64,000 nucleotides of DNA from Suilimivivens aceti (GCF_025567405.1 NZ_JAOQKJ010000008.1:136862-200861); one strand, 5' to 3'. Shown: positions 53,982 through 62,570, counted from the first letter of the stretch. The notes: generated from the sequence alone by a model not told the origin. A program made the numbers and translations.

Positions 53982-54055
53982 CGTGCGTTAGAGGATTCGA
54001 ACCCCCGACCTTTTGGTCCGTAGCCAAACGCTCTATCCAGCTGAGCTAAACGCAC
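53982..54055 (-). tRNA. tRNA-Arg (anticodon ACG)
   Basis: Acceptor GTGCGTT/AACGCAC on the minus strand. Anticodon stem TTTGG/CCAAA, loop CTACGGA, anticodon ACG (A34 expected to be read as inosine). T-arm GGGGGTTCGAATCCTC. The promoter is TTGACA-17-TAGAAT at 54117-54089. CCA is not encoded. Confidence 0.95.
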
Positions 54056-54088
54056 ATTTATCTGTCATCATATCCGACAACAAAAGAT

Positions 54089-54117
54089 ATTCTATTATAT
54101 CACCAGGCTTTTGTCAA
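54089..54117 (-). promoter_or_regulatory. Promoter of tRNA-Arg
   Basis: TTGACA (54117-54112), 17 bp, TAGAAT (54094-54089) on the minus strand. Confidence 0.75.
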
Positions 54118-54168
54118 GTGCTTTCAGGCAATTTAGACAAATTTTCAGTCTGCGGTATGTTACATTTT

Positions 54169-54780
54169 CTACTCAGTCAGACTCTCTACACCAAACTTAG
54201 CTTCGGCAGCCTTCCTGATCAATGTCGCCACTTCTTTGGCACTGTAGGCTCCACTGTTAATGCAGATATCGCTGTCCAGTGTTGCATTCTGGAATCCGGG
54301 GATATATCTCTTATGATAAACCTCTCTTGCCTTATCTACCTCAGAAATTGTCTTTACTGCTTCCTTCTCCGTCATGCCAAGGCGCTTGGTGCAGTTCTTC
54401 AGGCGCACATCATATGAAGCATAAATATAAACCTTCAGCAACCGCTCTTCATTCCGCAGACAGTAACCGCCACATCTCCCTACGATAATACAGGATTCCT
54501 TCTTAGCGAAGTCCTGGATGATACTTTGCTGTACCTTAAACAGTTCATCCTTCACCGCCGGCACGCCAAGTCCAAGCGGGTACATACGATAGGAAAATTT
54601 GGAGCTGATGCCCTCTTCCTCCTTACTGATCTGCCGTACAGTGGCATTCATACGCTTGGCTGTTTCATCTACGATGTCCCTGTCCAGGAATTCTATATGA
54701 AGCTGCTCTGCCAATTCCTGTGCAATAGTTCTTCCCATGGATGCAAACTGTCTTGAAATCGTAATCGCATACTTTTCCAT
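54169..54780 (-). CDS. Cytidylate kinase-like family protein
   Basis: A 203-residue P-loop-type protein of the cytidylate kinase-like (Cytidylate_kin2) family. The nucleotide-binding N-terminus is TISRQFASMGRTIAQELAEQL, which has lost the classic GKS. FLDRDIVDETAKRM and CIIVGRCGGYCL follow, with VYIYASYDVRLKNCTKRLGM near the end. The members are common in Clostridia and their substrate is not established. It is not the housekeeping Cmk. It is the last gene of the amino-acid ABC operon, 17 nt after the ATPase gene. Confidence 0.85.
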   Translation of the reverse strand: MEKYAITISRQFASMGRTIAQELAEQLHIEFLDRDIVDETAKRMNATVRQISKEEEGISSKFSYRMYPLGLGVPAVKDELFKVQQSIIQDFAKKESCIIVGRCGGYCLRNEERLLKVYIYASYDVRLKNCTKRLGMTEKEAVKTISEVDKAREVYHKRYIPGFQNATLDSDICINSGAYSAKEVATLIRKAAEAKFGVESLTE

Positions 54781-54797
54781 CTTTTCCTCCCTGTGAC

Positions 54798-55544
54798 CTA
54801 CAGCACCTTATTTAAGAAGCTGATCGTTCTTGGCTCCTTCGGATTCAGGATCACTTCCTTTGGTGTTCCTTCTTCGACAATATAGCCGCCATCCATGAAG
54901 ATAACCCTGTCAGCAACCTCTCGTGCAAATCCAATCTCATGTGTAACAATGATCATCGTCATGCCATCAGCTGCAAGCTGCTTCATAACAGCCAGTACTT
55001 CACCTACCATTTCCGGATCCAGCGCCGAGGTCGGCTCATCGAAGAGCATGATATCAGGCTGCATACACAGAGCCCTTGCAATTGCCACACGCTGCTTCTG
55101 TCCACCGGAAAGCTGTGACGGATAAGCATCTGCCTTTTCCAGCAGATCTACTCTCTTAAGCATTGCCCTGGCACGCTCTTCAGCCTCCTTTTTGTCAGCC
55201 TTTTTCAGCTCTAACGGTGCAAGCATCAGATTGTCCAGAACATTCATGTTATTAAACAGGTTAAAGTGCTGGAACACCATGCCGATGTTCTCACGCACCT
55301 TGTTCATATTGACCTTTTTTGCTGTAATATCCACATCATCTACGATAATCGTGCCTGCTGTTGCATCCTCCAGACGATTCAGACAGCGCAGGAATGTAGA
55401 TTTGCCGGAGCCTGAAGGACCAAGTATGACAACTACCTCTCCTTCATAAACCTCTGTGGAAATATCCTTAAGCACTTCCAGGTCATCAAAGCACTTTCTC
55501 AGCTTTTTAACGCTGATCTTTACCTTTTTATCTGTTGATCCCAC
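54798..55544 (-). CDS. Polar amino-acid ABC transporter ATPase (GlnQ-like)
   Basis: A 248-residue ATPase with Walker A GPSGSGKST, Q-loop MVFQHFNLF, signature LSGGQKQRVAIARAL and Walker B IMLFDEPTSALDPE. The form is that of GlnQ/ArtP ATPases of amino-acid importers. It overlaps the permease gene by 17 nt and belongs to the binding protein-permease-ATPase operon. The amino acid is not determined. Glutamine or glutamate is plausible from the adjacent glutamine amidotransferase-like gene. Confidence 0.94.
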   Translation of the reverse strand: MGSTDKKVKISVKKLRKCFDDLEVLKDISTEVYEGEVVVILGPSGSGKSTFLRCLNRLEDATAGTIIVDDVDITAKKVNMNKVRENIGMVFQHFNLFNNMNVLDNLMLAPLELKKADKKEAEERARAMLKRVDLLEKADAYPSQLSGGQKQRVAIARALCMQPDIMLFDEPTSALDPEMVGEVLAVMKQLAADGMTMIIVTHEIGFAREVADRVIFMDGGYIVEEGTPKEVILNPKEPRTISFLNKVL

Positions 55545-56208
55545 GGTTCATCCTCCTCTCTACCAGCTTGGCAATATAGGAAAGCGCCGTGATAACGATC
55601 AGGTACATAACACCTACGATTGCCCATGTTTCAAATGCCTTGAATGTATTTGCCTGCACCTGCTTGGCTGCCAGAACAAGCTCCGGGAAACCAATAACAG
55701 ACAAAATAGAGGTATCCTTAACCGTAATGATAAACTGATTGATGATACTCGGGATCATCGTCCGGATCGCCTGGGGAAGAATGATCTTTCTCATAGTCTT
55801 CCAGTAAGGAAGCCCGAGACTCCTTCCGGCTTCCATCTGGCCGATATCCACGGACTGGATACCGGCACGGATGATCTCAGCCATATAGGCGCCACAGTTC
55901 AGGGCAAGACACGCTGTTCCTGCCTGCAGAGCAGATAAGGTAAAGCCTCCGCCCACTCCCATGATCGTATTGATCAGATAGGGAATACCAAAATAAATGA
56001 AAAATGCCAGTACGATCATCGGCACACCACGTATCACGAATACAAAAACCTGTGCAATGATATTACATACCTTATTTTTCACTACACTGAGAAGTCCGAA
56101 AAACATTCCCAGAATACATGCAAAAGCTAAACCAAGGAATGCCAGCAGCAGGGTTCTCCCCATTGCCACCAACAGCATATTCCCGTAGACAGTAATAATT
56201 TTAAGCAT
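55528..56208 (-). CDS. Amino-acid ABC transporter permease (HisM/GlnP-like)
   Basis: A 226-residue permease with about five helices and the conserved EAGRSLGLPYWKTMRKIILPQAIR loop that contacts the ATPase. N-terminal MLLVAMGRTLLLAFLGLAFACILGMFFGLL matches the HisMQ family start. It lies 23 nt after the binding-protein gene and overlaps the ATPase gene. Confidence 0.94.
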   Translation of the reverse strand: MLKIITVYGNMLLVAMGRTLLLAFLGLAFACILGMFFGLLSVVKNKVCNIIAQVFVFVIRGVPMIVLAFFIYFGIPYLINTIMGVGGGFTLSALQAGTACLALNCGAYMAEIIRAGIQSVDIGQMEAGRSLGLPYWKTMRKIILPQAIRTMIPSIINQFIITVKDTSILSVIGFPELVLAAKQVQANTFKAFETWAIVGVMYLIVITALSYIAKLVERRMNRGINR

Positions 56209-56231
56209 AGTGTCTCACCCTTTTAACTGAA

Positions 56232-57110
56232 TTAACCTAAATATTTAGCAATAATTTCATCATATGTTCCATCTGCCTTGATATTTGCAAGACCGGCATT
56301 GAACATATCGATCAGCTCCTGATTGTCCTTGTTGAAAATAGCAAAGCCGTATGCTGCAGGATCATTTCCTGTACCATCAACGATTTCCATACCAATACCG
56401 GTATCCTTGATATTGCTTGCCATGATCGGTGTATCATCGAAGCATGCTGCAACCTGTCCGCCAACAACTGCCTGGTACATGGTCGGTGAATCCTCAAAGT
56501 AGGTAACAGTAAAGCCATACTTGTCTGCAAGGCTCTCTGCATAGGTTGCACTCATGGAAGCTGTCTTAACTGCAACAGACTTGCCATTCAGATCCTCAAA
56601 GCCCTTGATATCAGAACCAGCTGCTACAGCCATGCTCTGATTTGCATCATAATATCCATCAGAGAAGATCCATCCGGATTCTTTACGTTCGTCAGTAATG
56701 GAAGCACCGGCGATCATACCATCTGCCTGTCCTGCCTGACATGCTGCGATAGAAGCATCCCATCCAAGAACCTGCACTTCATACTGGAAGCCCTGATCCT
56801 TAGCTACTGCATCAAGAATATCCATATCAATTCCTACGAAGTCACCCTTATCATCTGTGTACTCAAAGGGTTTGAAGGCTGTATCTGTTGCTACGACCCA
56901 TACCTTGTCAGAAGAAGCTGTATCTGTGCTTTCCTCTGTTGTCTCAGCCGTTTCCTCAGCTGCAGCTGCATCGTCTGCCGCTTCTGTTGTTTCCTCTGCT
57001 GTTTCTGTTGTTTCTGTGGTCTCTGTTGTGGTGTCAGCTGCGCTGCCACATGCAGTAAGACCCATTACCATGGCTGCTGCCATAATAAGTGCAAGTGTTT
57101 TCTTCTTCAT
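56232..57110 (-). CDS. Amino-acid-binding lipoprotein (polar amino-acid ABC transporter)
   Basis: A 292-residue family 3 solute-binding protein. The signal peptide ends in LTACGSAAD. A Thr/Glu/Ala-rich linker (residues 28-66) precedes a binding fold that starts VVATDTAFKPFEYTDDKGDFVGIDMDILDAVAK and contains the ligand-carboxylate Arg in DERKESGWIF. The linker resembles that of the CUT1 binding protein at 34.8-36.3 kb. It precedes the permease and ATPase genes and lies 88 nt after the PuuD-like gene, with a weak GCGGC/GCCGC hairpin between. Confidence 0.93.
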   Translation of the reverse strand: MKKKTLALIMAAAMVMGLTACGSAADTTTETTETTETAEETTEAADDAAAAEETAETTEESTDTASSDKVWVVATDTAFKPFEYTDDKGDFVGIDMDILDAVAKDQGFQYEVQVLGWDASIAACQAGQADGMIAGASITDERKESGWIFSDGYYDANQSMAVAAGSDIKGFEDLNGKSVAVKTASMSATYAESLADKYGFTVTYFEDSPTMYQAVVGGQVAACFDDTPIMASNIKDTGIGMEIVDGTGNDPAAYGFAIFNKDNQELIDMFNAGLANIKADGTYDEIIAKYLG

Positions 57111-57198
57111 AATAATTCTCCTCCTTTTTATGAATCATGAGGCTTGCGTCCCCATGTGATCTATCCTTAAGCGGCTTCTCGCCGCAGCAGGATCACTC

Positions 57199-57897
57199 TT
57201 AGCAGGCATCCACAAAGGCCTGCACCAGCTTCAGACACTCCGGATCCTTTTCGTAGGCAAATTCCGGATGCCACTGTACGCCAACTATAAATTTCTTATC
57301 CGGCAAACGGAGTGCCTCCACAAGACCATCCTCTGAATATGCCATTGCCTCAGCCACAGGTGCCAGATCCTTCACTGCCTGATGGTGATAGCTGTTCACT
57401 CTGTGTTCTCCTGCACCGATGATATCAGCCAGAAGTGACCCATCCCTTATTGTCACCTTATGGATCCCTCTGTCATAGGGTGGTGTCATATGATGCTCTG
57501 TTCCTGATGGATGCTGGGTTTCCAGATCCTGATAAAGGCTTCCTCCAAGCCTGGCATTCATAAATTGAATCCCACGGCAGATCCCGAATACAGGAAGATC
57601 CTCCTTCACTGCCTTATCAAACAGATAGGATTCCATCACATCCCTTTCATGACAGCACTGTCCGCATTCAGGAAGCTTCTCTTCTCCGTAAAGAGCCGGA
57701 TCCACATCATGTCCCCCGGTGAAAAGCAACCCATCACACATGGAAAAGCACTGATCCAGTTCTTCCTGATTCACTGTCAGGGGCAGCATGACCGGCAGGG
57801 CACCACAGGCCTCTATCACCTTCATATAGCCCGGGAGCATCCAGCAGCTGTCCTTTTCTTCATCATATAAGGGTATCAGACCAATTACCTTTTTCAT
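57199..57897 (-). CDS. Gamma-glutamyl-gamma-aminobutyrate hydrolase family protein (class I amidotransferase fold)
   Basis: A 232-residue Peptidase_C26/PuuD-like protein. Visible motifs: GLLFTGGHDVDPALYGE, the nucleophile elbow FGICRGIQFMNARLGGSL (Cys), and QWHPEFAYEKDPE with the catalytic His and Glu. Members hydrolyse gamma-glutamyl amides such as gamma-glutamyl-GABA. It stands first before the amino-acid ABC genes, so it may release or process the imported amino acid. The start at the ATG behind AGGAGA is preferred. A frame extending 156 nt upstream runs through the leader hairpin. Confidence 0.9.
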   Translation of the reverse strand: MKKVIGLIPLYDEEKDSCWMLPGYMKVIEACGALPVMLPLTVNQEELDQCFSMCDGLLFTGGHDVDPALYGEEKLPECGQCCHERDVMESYLFDKAVKEDLPVFGICRGIQFMNARLGGSLYQDLETQHPSGTEHHMTPPYDRGIHKVTIRDGSLLADIIGAGEHRVNSYHHQAVKDLAPVAEAMAYSEDGLVEALRLPDKKFIVGVQWHPEFAYEKDPECLKLVQAFVDAC

Positions 57898-57984
57898 TGA
57901 TATATCATCTCCTACTGCAGGCCTTTGGTCTTCATTCCCCAAAAGCGCTGCCATTTTCTTTTGGGTGTATCCCTGTATACAAAG

Positions 57985-58053
57985 AAAAAGGGGCAAAAAC
58001 CCAAAGACCCCTTTGTCTGTTAAAAGATTATCATATATAACTGTTGATTTCAA
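57985..58053 (-). promoter_or_regulatory. Promoter and terminator-like leader hairpin of the puuD-like operon
   Basis: On the minus strand TTGAAA (58053-58048), 17 bp, TAATCT (58030-58025). The hairpin AAAGGGG/CCCCTTT (57987-57993 with 58008-58014) plus a T-run begins right at the predicted start. Its loop CTTTGGGT can also pair with ACCCAAAAG further down. Either it ends the upstream dnaJ-like transcript or it attenuates this operon. Confidence 0.5.
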
Positions 58054-58111
58054 GAGTTTTTTGCAGGTGCAGATGCAAGCGTAGAATTACCAGGCACCTC
58101 AACTCTGCAAC

Positions 58112-58858
58112 TTAATAAAATCTCCCATAGGGATTGCCCCCACAGCACAATCCTCCACCTCCGCAGCAAAGATTACAGAGCAGATTCGCTATGCAGAGCT
58201 TCATACACAGGCCGTTTCCCACAGAATATGGCTGTCCATAGGTATACTGCTTCTGCTGATACCAGCTGCCGCCATTTTCAAACTGATTGACAAGATTTCT
58301 GTAATCTGCATTAGACGGCTCCATGGATGACGCTTTTCTTGCATGTTCCAGTGCAGATACCTGATTACCGAGACCCGCATGCGCCAGTGCGCTGTAATAA
58401 TACCATCTGGCATTCCTCTTATCCTCTTCCATACCATCCAGTACATTCCTTGCTTCTTTATAATAACCATTTCTGACATAGTTTCCGGCTGCCCGGATGT
58501 AGTTATCCTCCTCATAGCCGGTAGAGCTGCCGCTGTAGCCGCGCCCCTGGAAAGCACCTCCGAAAAAATCCTCGAAACCGCCGAAGCCTCCAAAATCCCC
58601 ATAGCCGCCATAGGACGAGCCTCCATAGGAGCCGGTACTGCTTCCTGCACTGCCGTAGCCATACCCTGAGGTTCTTTCCTTCATGATCTGCTGATAGGCC
58701 TGCTGGATCTCCTTGAATTTCTCCTCCGCCTGATCCTTGTTTGGATTATTGATATTGGCATCCGGATGATACCTGCGGCTTAATGCCTTATATGCTTTTT
58801 TTATTTCCTCCTCTGTCGCACTTCTGCTGACGCCGAGGACCTGATACGGATCTCTCAT
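58112..58858 (-). CDS. DnaJ domain protein
   Basis: A 248-residue protein. An N-terminal J domain (RDPYQVLGVSRSATEEEIKKAYKALSRRYHPDANINNP) keeps the HPD motif needed to stimulate DnaK. A Gly/Ser/Tyr-rich low-complexity region (about residues 65-115) follows. Next is a TPR-like helical part (YVRNGYYKEARNVLDGMEED, YYYSALAHAGLGNQVSALEHARKA). The C-terminus ends in a cysteine- and glycine-rich tail (LCNLCCGGGGLCCGGNP). It is not the canonical DnaJ, lacking its zinc-finger region. Its start overlaps the DUF5685 gene stop (ATGA). Confidence 0.9.
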   Translation of the reverse strand: MRDPYQVLGVSRSATEEEIKKAYKALSRRYHPDANINNPNKDQAEEKFKEIQQAYQQIMKERTSGYGYGSAGSSTGSYGGSSYGGYGDFGGFGGFEDFFGGAFQGRGYSGSSTGYEEDNYIRAAGNYVRNGYYKEARNVLDGMEEDKRNARWYYYSALAHAGLGNQVSALEHARKASSMEPSNADYRNLVNQFENGGSWYQQKQYTYGQPYSVGNGLCMKLCIANLLCNLCCGGGGLCCGGNPYGRFY

Positions 58859-59694
58859 CCCTGTGCCTTTCTCTTCTCTCTTGCATCCCTTACCGCCTCA
58901 TATCGGTACCATACACCGGAATACAGGATATTCCTCAGGATCTCTACATTATCTATAATTGGCAGTTTTTCAAATTCCCTGGAGCAGGTTGCCATCATCA
59001 TCGTCAGGATCGTCTTGATCTCCTCATCAAAATCAGGATTCTCACATGCCTTTTTCAATGGATTATATCGCTTTCTCTGAAAATCTTCCTCTATATCCTC
59101 ATAAGCATCCAGCAGATAAATATATTTTCCCAGATATGTCCCTATGATCCTCAGGGATTCCTCCCACTCATCTTTCCTGACTGCAAAGATCTCACCCATG
59201 ATCTCACCAAAGATCCCAGCCATTTCATCTATATTCTGATTGTTCTTTTTTTCTTCTATGGAAAGCTTATGCATCAGGTTGTCAATCCGCCTTATTTTCT
59301 CCTGATTATCTGATTCTGCCTTCCTACAGGCGCCTTTCAGAAGCTTGCCATAAGCCAGCTTCCACAGCTTTCTGTCATCCGTCCAGTCATCCTTGCACTT
59401 GTACTCTGCAAACAGGACATTCATATCTGCCCCGTACTCCGTATAGCTGCTTCTCCTGATCAGATGCTTTTCAAAAGGATGGATCAGACAGCTTCTTTTC
59501 TCTTCCATGATCTCCGGTTCATACAGACTTGTCAGAAGCATTACCAGAAATGTCATATCATAGGTCAGGGCTGCCTGCCCGGCAAGGCCGTATTTATCCT
59601 TCAGTGTCTGACACAGGCCGCAATAATAGGAATGATATACATCAAATTCCCTGAACTTCATTTCCCCCTTATTAATAATGATATATCCAAACAT
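58855..59694 (-). CDS. DUF5685 family protein
   Basis: A 279-residue uncharacterised helical protein. It begins MFGYIIINKGEMKFREFDVYHSYYCGLCQTLKDKYG with a conserved CGLC near residue 26. TYDMTFLVMLLTSLYEPE and AYEDIEEDFQRKRYNPLKKA follow. Its pattern of helices with YDAYED-type acidic motifs faintly recalls terpenoid or phytoene synthase-like folds, but no function is known. It is coupled by overlap to the DnaJ-like gene and starts 14 nt after the zinc-ribbon membrane-protein gene. The ATG at 59694 is chosen because the family starts MFGY. Confidence 0.8.
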   Translation of the reverse strand: MFGYIIINKGEMKFREFDVYHSYYCGLCQTLKDKYGLAGQAALTYDMTFLVMLLTSLYEPEIMEEKRSCLIHPFEKHLIRRSSYTEYGADMNVLFAEYKCKDDWTDDRKLWKLAYGKLLKGACRKAESDNQEKIRRIDNLMHKLSIEEKKNNQNIDEMAGIFGEIMGEIFAVRKDEWEESLRIIGTYLGKYIYLLDAYEDIEEDFQRKRYNPLKKACENPDFDEEIKTILTMMMATCSREFEKLPIIDNVEILRNILYSGVWYRYEAVRDAREKRKAQG

Positions 59695-59708
59695 CTTTTC
59701 TCTCCTGA

Positions 59709-60101
59709 TCAGCTCTTTTTGATAAAGGTCTGTCCGCATTTGGGACAGCGGATCTCGATTTTTCCTTTTCCGCGCGGCACTCTGATCTTCTGTTTACAGG
59801 ACGGACACTTGTAAATATGATGCGTCTTTGACTGCTGGAATCTCCACTTTATCTTGGAAAACCACTGTTTTATCTTATATTCATACTGCATATATTTATT
59901 GTTTTCAAGGCTCCGCTTATAGGTATTCTTCGACATCATCCGAAACCAGGCATAACCAAGGCATACAAGTGCCAATATATAAACAAAAGGAATCCGGAAC
60001 ATGGAAAGAATCAGAAAGACCACGGAAAGAATCGTCAAAAATCTGTTAAACCTGTCATTTCCGTACCTGCCCATCATAAAACGATATATTTTTTCTCTCA
60101 T
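59709..60101 (-). CDS. Zinc-ribbon membrane protein, 130 residues
   Basis: The N-terminal part holds one or two hydrophobic helices (RFLTILSVVFLILSMFRIPFVYILALVCLGYAWF, residues 20-53). A basic stretch and a C-terminal zinc ribbon follow, with two Cys pairs, CPSCKQ and CPKCGQ (residues about 103-125). The family is not characterised. It leads the three-gene set with DUF5685 and the DnaJ-like gene, and membrane-linked protein quality control is only a guess. Confidence 0.78.
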   Translation of the reverse strand: MREKIYRFMMGRYGNDRFNRFLTILSVVFLILSMFRIPFVYILALVCLGYAWFRMMSKNTYKRSLENNKYMQYEYKIKQWFSKIKWRFQQSKTHHIYKCPSCKQKIRVPRGKGKIEIRCPKCGQTFIKKS

Positions 60102-60209
60102 GGAATTACCCCTTCCGACTCTTTAGATTTTCAATAAAACTGTTTTTATTTTACTCCCTCATATATCGGAAATCAATTAACGCAATATAAAGGAATCTAA
60201 AAAAAGTAT

Positions 60210-60242
60210 AAAAAAGAGGGCTCAGAATCTCTCCTGCCCTCT
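60210..60242 (-). terminator. Terminator of the 39-residue membrane protein gene
   Basis: Stem AGAGGGC/GCCCTCT (60215-60221 with 60236-60242), loop of 14, followed on the minus strand by TTTTT. Confidence 0.82.
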
Positions 60243-60267
60243 TCTATCATCCATTTACGCTCAGGTC

Positions 60268-60387
60268 TTACTGCTCTGCTTCTTCATCCTGCTCTGCCGC
60301 AACTGCAGAAACAACAGAAGATACTACAGCTATCACAACAGCTATGATCACGATCAAAAGACCACCGGCCAGTAAAAAGAATTCCAT
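60268..60387 (-). CDS. Small single-helix membrane protein, 39 residues
   Basis: A 39-residue frame, MEFFLLAGGLLIVIIAV at the start, with one hydrophobic helix (residues 3-30) and a short acidic tail ending EQDEEAEQ. GGAAAGGA lies 8 nt upstream of the ATG. In-frame ATGs 6 and 9 nt earlier overlap that site. It has its own promoter (60456-60428) and terminator. The function is unknown; the layout suits a small membrane-associated regulator. Confidence 0.65.
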   Translation of the reverse strand: MEFFLLAGGLLIVIIAVVIAVVSSVVSAVAAEQDEEAEQ

Positions 60388-60427
60388 ACCCATCATCCTT
60401 TCCTGCTACTATACTTACGCCTCTTTT

Positions 60428-60456
60428 ATTGTACATGAACCATACTGTTTTTTCAA
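60428..60456 (-). promoter_or_regulatory. Promoter of the 39-residue membrane protein gene
   Basis: On the minus strand TTGAAA (60456-60451), 17 bp, TACAAT (60433-60428). Confidence 0.6.
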
Positions 60457-60502
60457 CTGTCAAAATTCTTATTTTTCCTGCTTATTTTCCTATTCCGGAT
60501 CC

Positions 60503-62500
60503 TTAACGGCTCTCTCTGCGGAACTGTACCGGTGTCATGCCATAGGATTTCTTGAACAGCCTGTTGAAATGCTCTACATTTTCATACCCTACAGACGCTG
60601 CAATGCTTTCTACGGTCTTATTGGACTCCTTCAGCATGGCCCGCGCCTTTTTCATCCTGGCCTGCTTTACTGCCTCCTGGAAGGTGATGCCTGCATTTTC
60701 CTTAATATACTTGGAAAGGTAAGGCTTGGAAAGATTGAAATTGTCTGCGAGCTCATCCAGTGTCACATCCTTGTAATGGTTCTTCAAATAGTTCATGATG
60801 TCCACAATGCGTTCTTCTCTGCCTTCGCGGATATTTTCACTCTGTGTCAGCTTATTTCCGGCTGATACCAGTGCGGCGATGGAGCTCTTGATGATATCCT
60901 CATCAATACCAACGCCCCAGTACATTTTTCCATCCTTCATGATACCCACATAGGCTGCTGCCTTGGAGGAGGATCCCCTGGAAATCGCATTTTCCTCATA
61001 AACAGAAAGCTCATAGCTGATGCCAAAGTAAAGCTTGATCGCATTGCTGACTGCGTCAAGGCGTCCATTACCTGATGTCTCAATGACTCTTCTTTCTTTA
61101 TTCTGCTCTATAGTCACTTCAGCAGTAATTCCATCCGGTGTCTGTCTGAAATGACACTCAGGAACGTCAAAGATCTCTCTCTGATCCACATAGCTGTCCT
61201 CAAAGATCCTGTAAATATCTGCCGGTGCCAGCTCACTGTGCTTCCTGTCAGAAACTCCCTTCATCAGGTAACCAACCTCTTCCTTCATCTTATCAGGCAG
61301 TGCAATACCAAAATTATGCTTAAGGATATAGGCAATACCACCCTTTCCGGACTGGCTGTTAATACGGATAACATCAGATTCATACTCTCTTCCAATATCC
61401 TCCGGATCGATCGGCAGATAAGGCACATCCCATTTGCCATTGCTCCTGCCTTCGTTCCACCATGTCATACCCTTGGAGATCGCATCCTGATGAGAACCGG
61501 AGAATGCAGTAAATACAAGATCTCCTGCATAAGGTGCCCTTTCATAAACACGCATTCCTGTCAGGCGCTCATAGTTCTCCCTGATCTTTGCAAGGTGTGA
61601 GAAATCAAGATGAGGATCCACCCCGTGACACACCATGTTCATGGCAAGGGTAATGATATCCACATTTCCAGTTCTTTCTCCATTGCCAAACAGAGTACCC
61701 TCCACCCTGTCTGCACCGGCCAGCACACCAAGCTCCGCGTCACTGACGCCGCAGCCCCTGTCATTGTGGGGATGCACGCTTAATGTGACAGCATTTCTAT
61801 ATTTCAGATTTTTATGGAAGTACTCGATCTGGCAGGCAAACACATGGGGCATTGCGATCTGCACAGTAGTCGGGATATTAATGATCGCCTTATTATCTTC
61901 CGTCGGCTGCCATACATCTAGAACCGCATTGCATACTTCCAGTGCATAATCAACTTCTGTTCCAGGAAAGCTCTCCGGACTATATTCAAAAGTAAAGTTT
62001 CCGTCTGTTTCATCAGCAAGCTGCTTTAACAATTTGGCACCATCAACGGCAAGCTGCTTTACCTCTTCCCTGCTCTTACGGAATACCTGCTCTCTCTGTG
62101 CCACAGAGGTAGAATTGTAAAGGTGGACTACTGCATGGGGTGCACCCTTGACCGCCTCGAAGGTTCTCTTGATAATATGCTCCCTGGCCTGTGTCAGCAC
62201 CTGTACAGTTACATCATCAGGAATCATATTCCGCTCGATCAGCGCCCGCATAAAGCTGTACTCGGTATCGGAAGCTGCCGGAAATCCCACCTCGATCTCC
62301 TTAAAGCCAATATCCACAAGCATCTGGAAAAACTGAATCTTTTCCTCAAGATTCATGGGCTCGATCAGCGCCTGATTACCGTCTCTCAGATCCACGCTGC
62401 ACCAGATCGGTGCCTTATCAATGGTATCCTTTTTCACCCAGTCATAGGTGACTACAGGGGGCATAAAATAAGATTTTCCATATTTCTTTGCAATATTCAT
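60503..62500 (-). CDS. leuA: 2-isopropylmalate synthase fused to a C-terminal AraC-type DNA-binding domain
   Basis: A 665-residue protein. Residues 1-550 are a LeuA of the longer (type II) class, which condenses acetyl-CoA with 2-oxoisovalerate, the first leucine step. It has the catalytic VDLRDGNQAL at residues 36-45, the metal-binding HPHND motif and GERTGNVDI in the TIM barrel. A LeuA dimer/regulatory domain follows (residues about 440-550). Residues 554-665 are an AraC-type region with two helix-turn-helices: TLDELADNFNLSKPYLSKYIKE, then VESIAASVGYENVEHFNRLFKKSYGMTPVQF. The frame is continuous. The ribosome site GAGGAG and the leucine T-box upstream confirm a leucine role. No other leu gene is in the window. 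Confidence 0.92.
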   Translation of the reverse strand: MNIAKKYGKSYFMPPVVTYDWVKKDTIDKAPIWCSVDLRDGNQALIEPMNLEEKIQFFQMLVDIGFKEIEVGFPAASDTEYSFMRALIERNMIPDDVTVQVLTQAREHIIKRTFEAVKGAPHAVVHLYNSTSVAQREQVFRKSREEVKQLAVDGAKLLKQLADETDGNFTFEYSPESFPGTEVDYALEVCNAVLDVWQPTEDNKAIINIPTTVQIAMPHVFACQIEYFHKNLKYRNAVTLSVHPHNDRGCGVSDAELGVLAGADRVEGTLFGNGERTGNVDIITLAMNMVCHGVDPHLDFSHLAKIRENYERLTGMRVYERAPYAGDLVFTAFSGSHQDAISKGMTWWNEGRSNGKWDVPYLPIDPEDIGREYESDVIRINSQSGKGGIAYILKHNFGIALPDKMKEEVGYLMKGVSDRKHSELAPADIYRIFEDSYVDQREIFDVPECHFRQTPDGITAEVTIEQNKERRVIETSGNGRLDAVSNAIKLYFGISYELSVYEENAISRGSSSKAAAYVGIMKDGKMYWGVGIDEDIIKSSIAALVSAGNKLTQSENIREGREERIVDIMNYLKNHYKDVTLDELADNFNLSKPYLSKYIKENAGITFQEAVKQARMKKARAMLKESNKTVESIAASVGYENVEHFNRLFKKSYGMTPVQFRRESR

Positions 62501-62570
62501 ATTTTTCTCCTCACTTCCATTTTCTCTCAGCTTGCTTTCGTCCTGTCACAGTCCGTTTTCTGTGTCTGTC

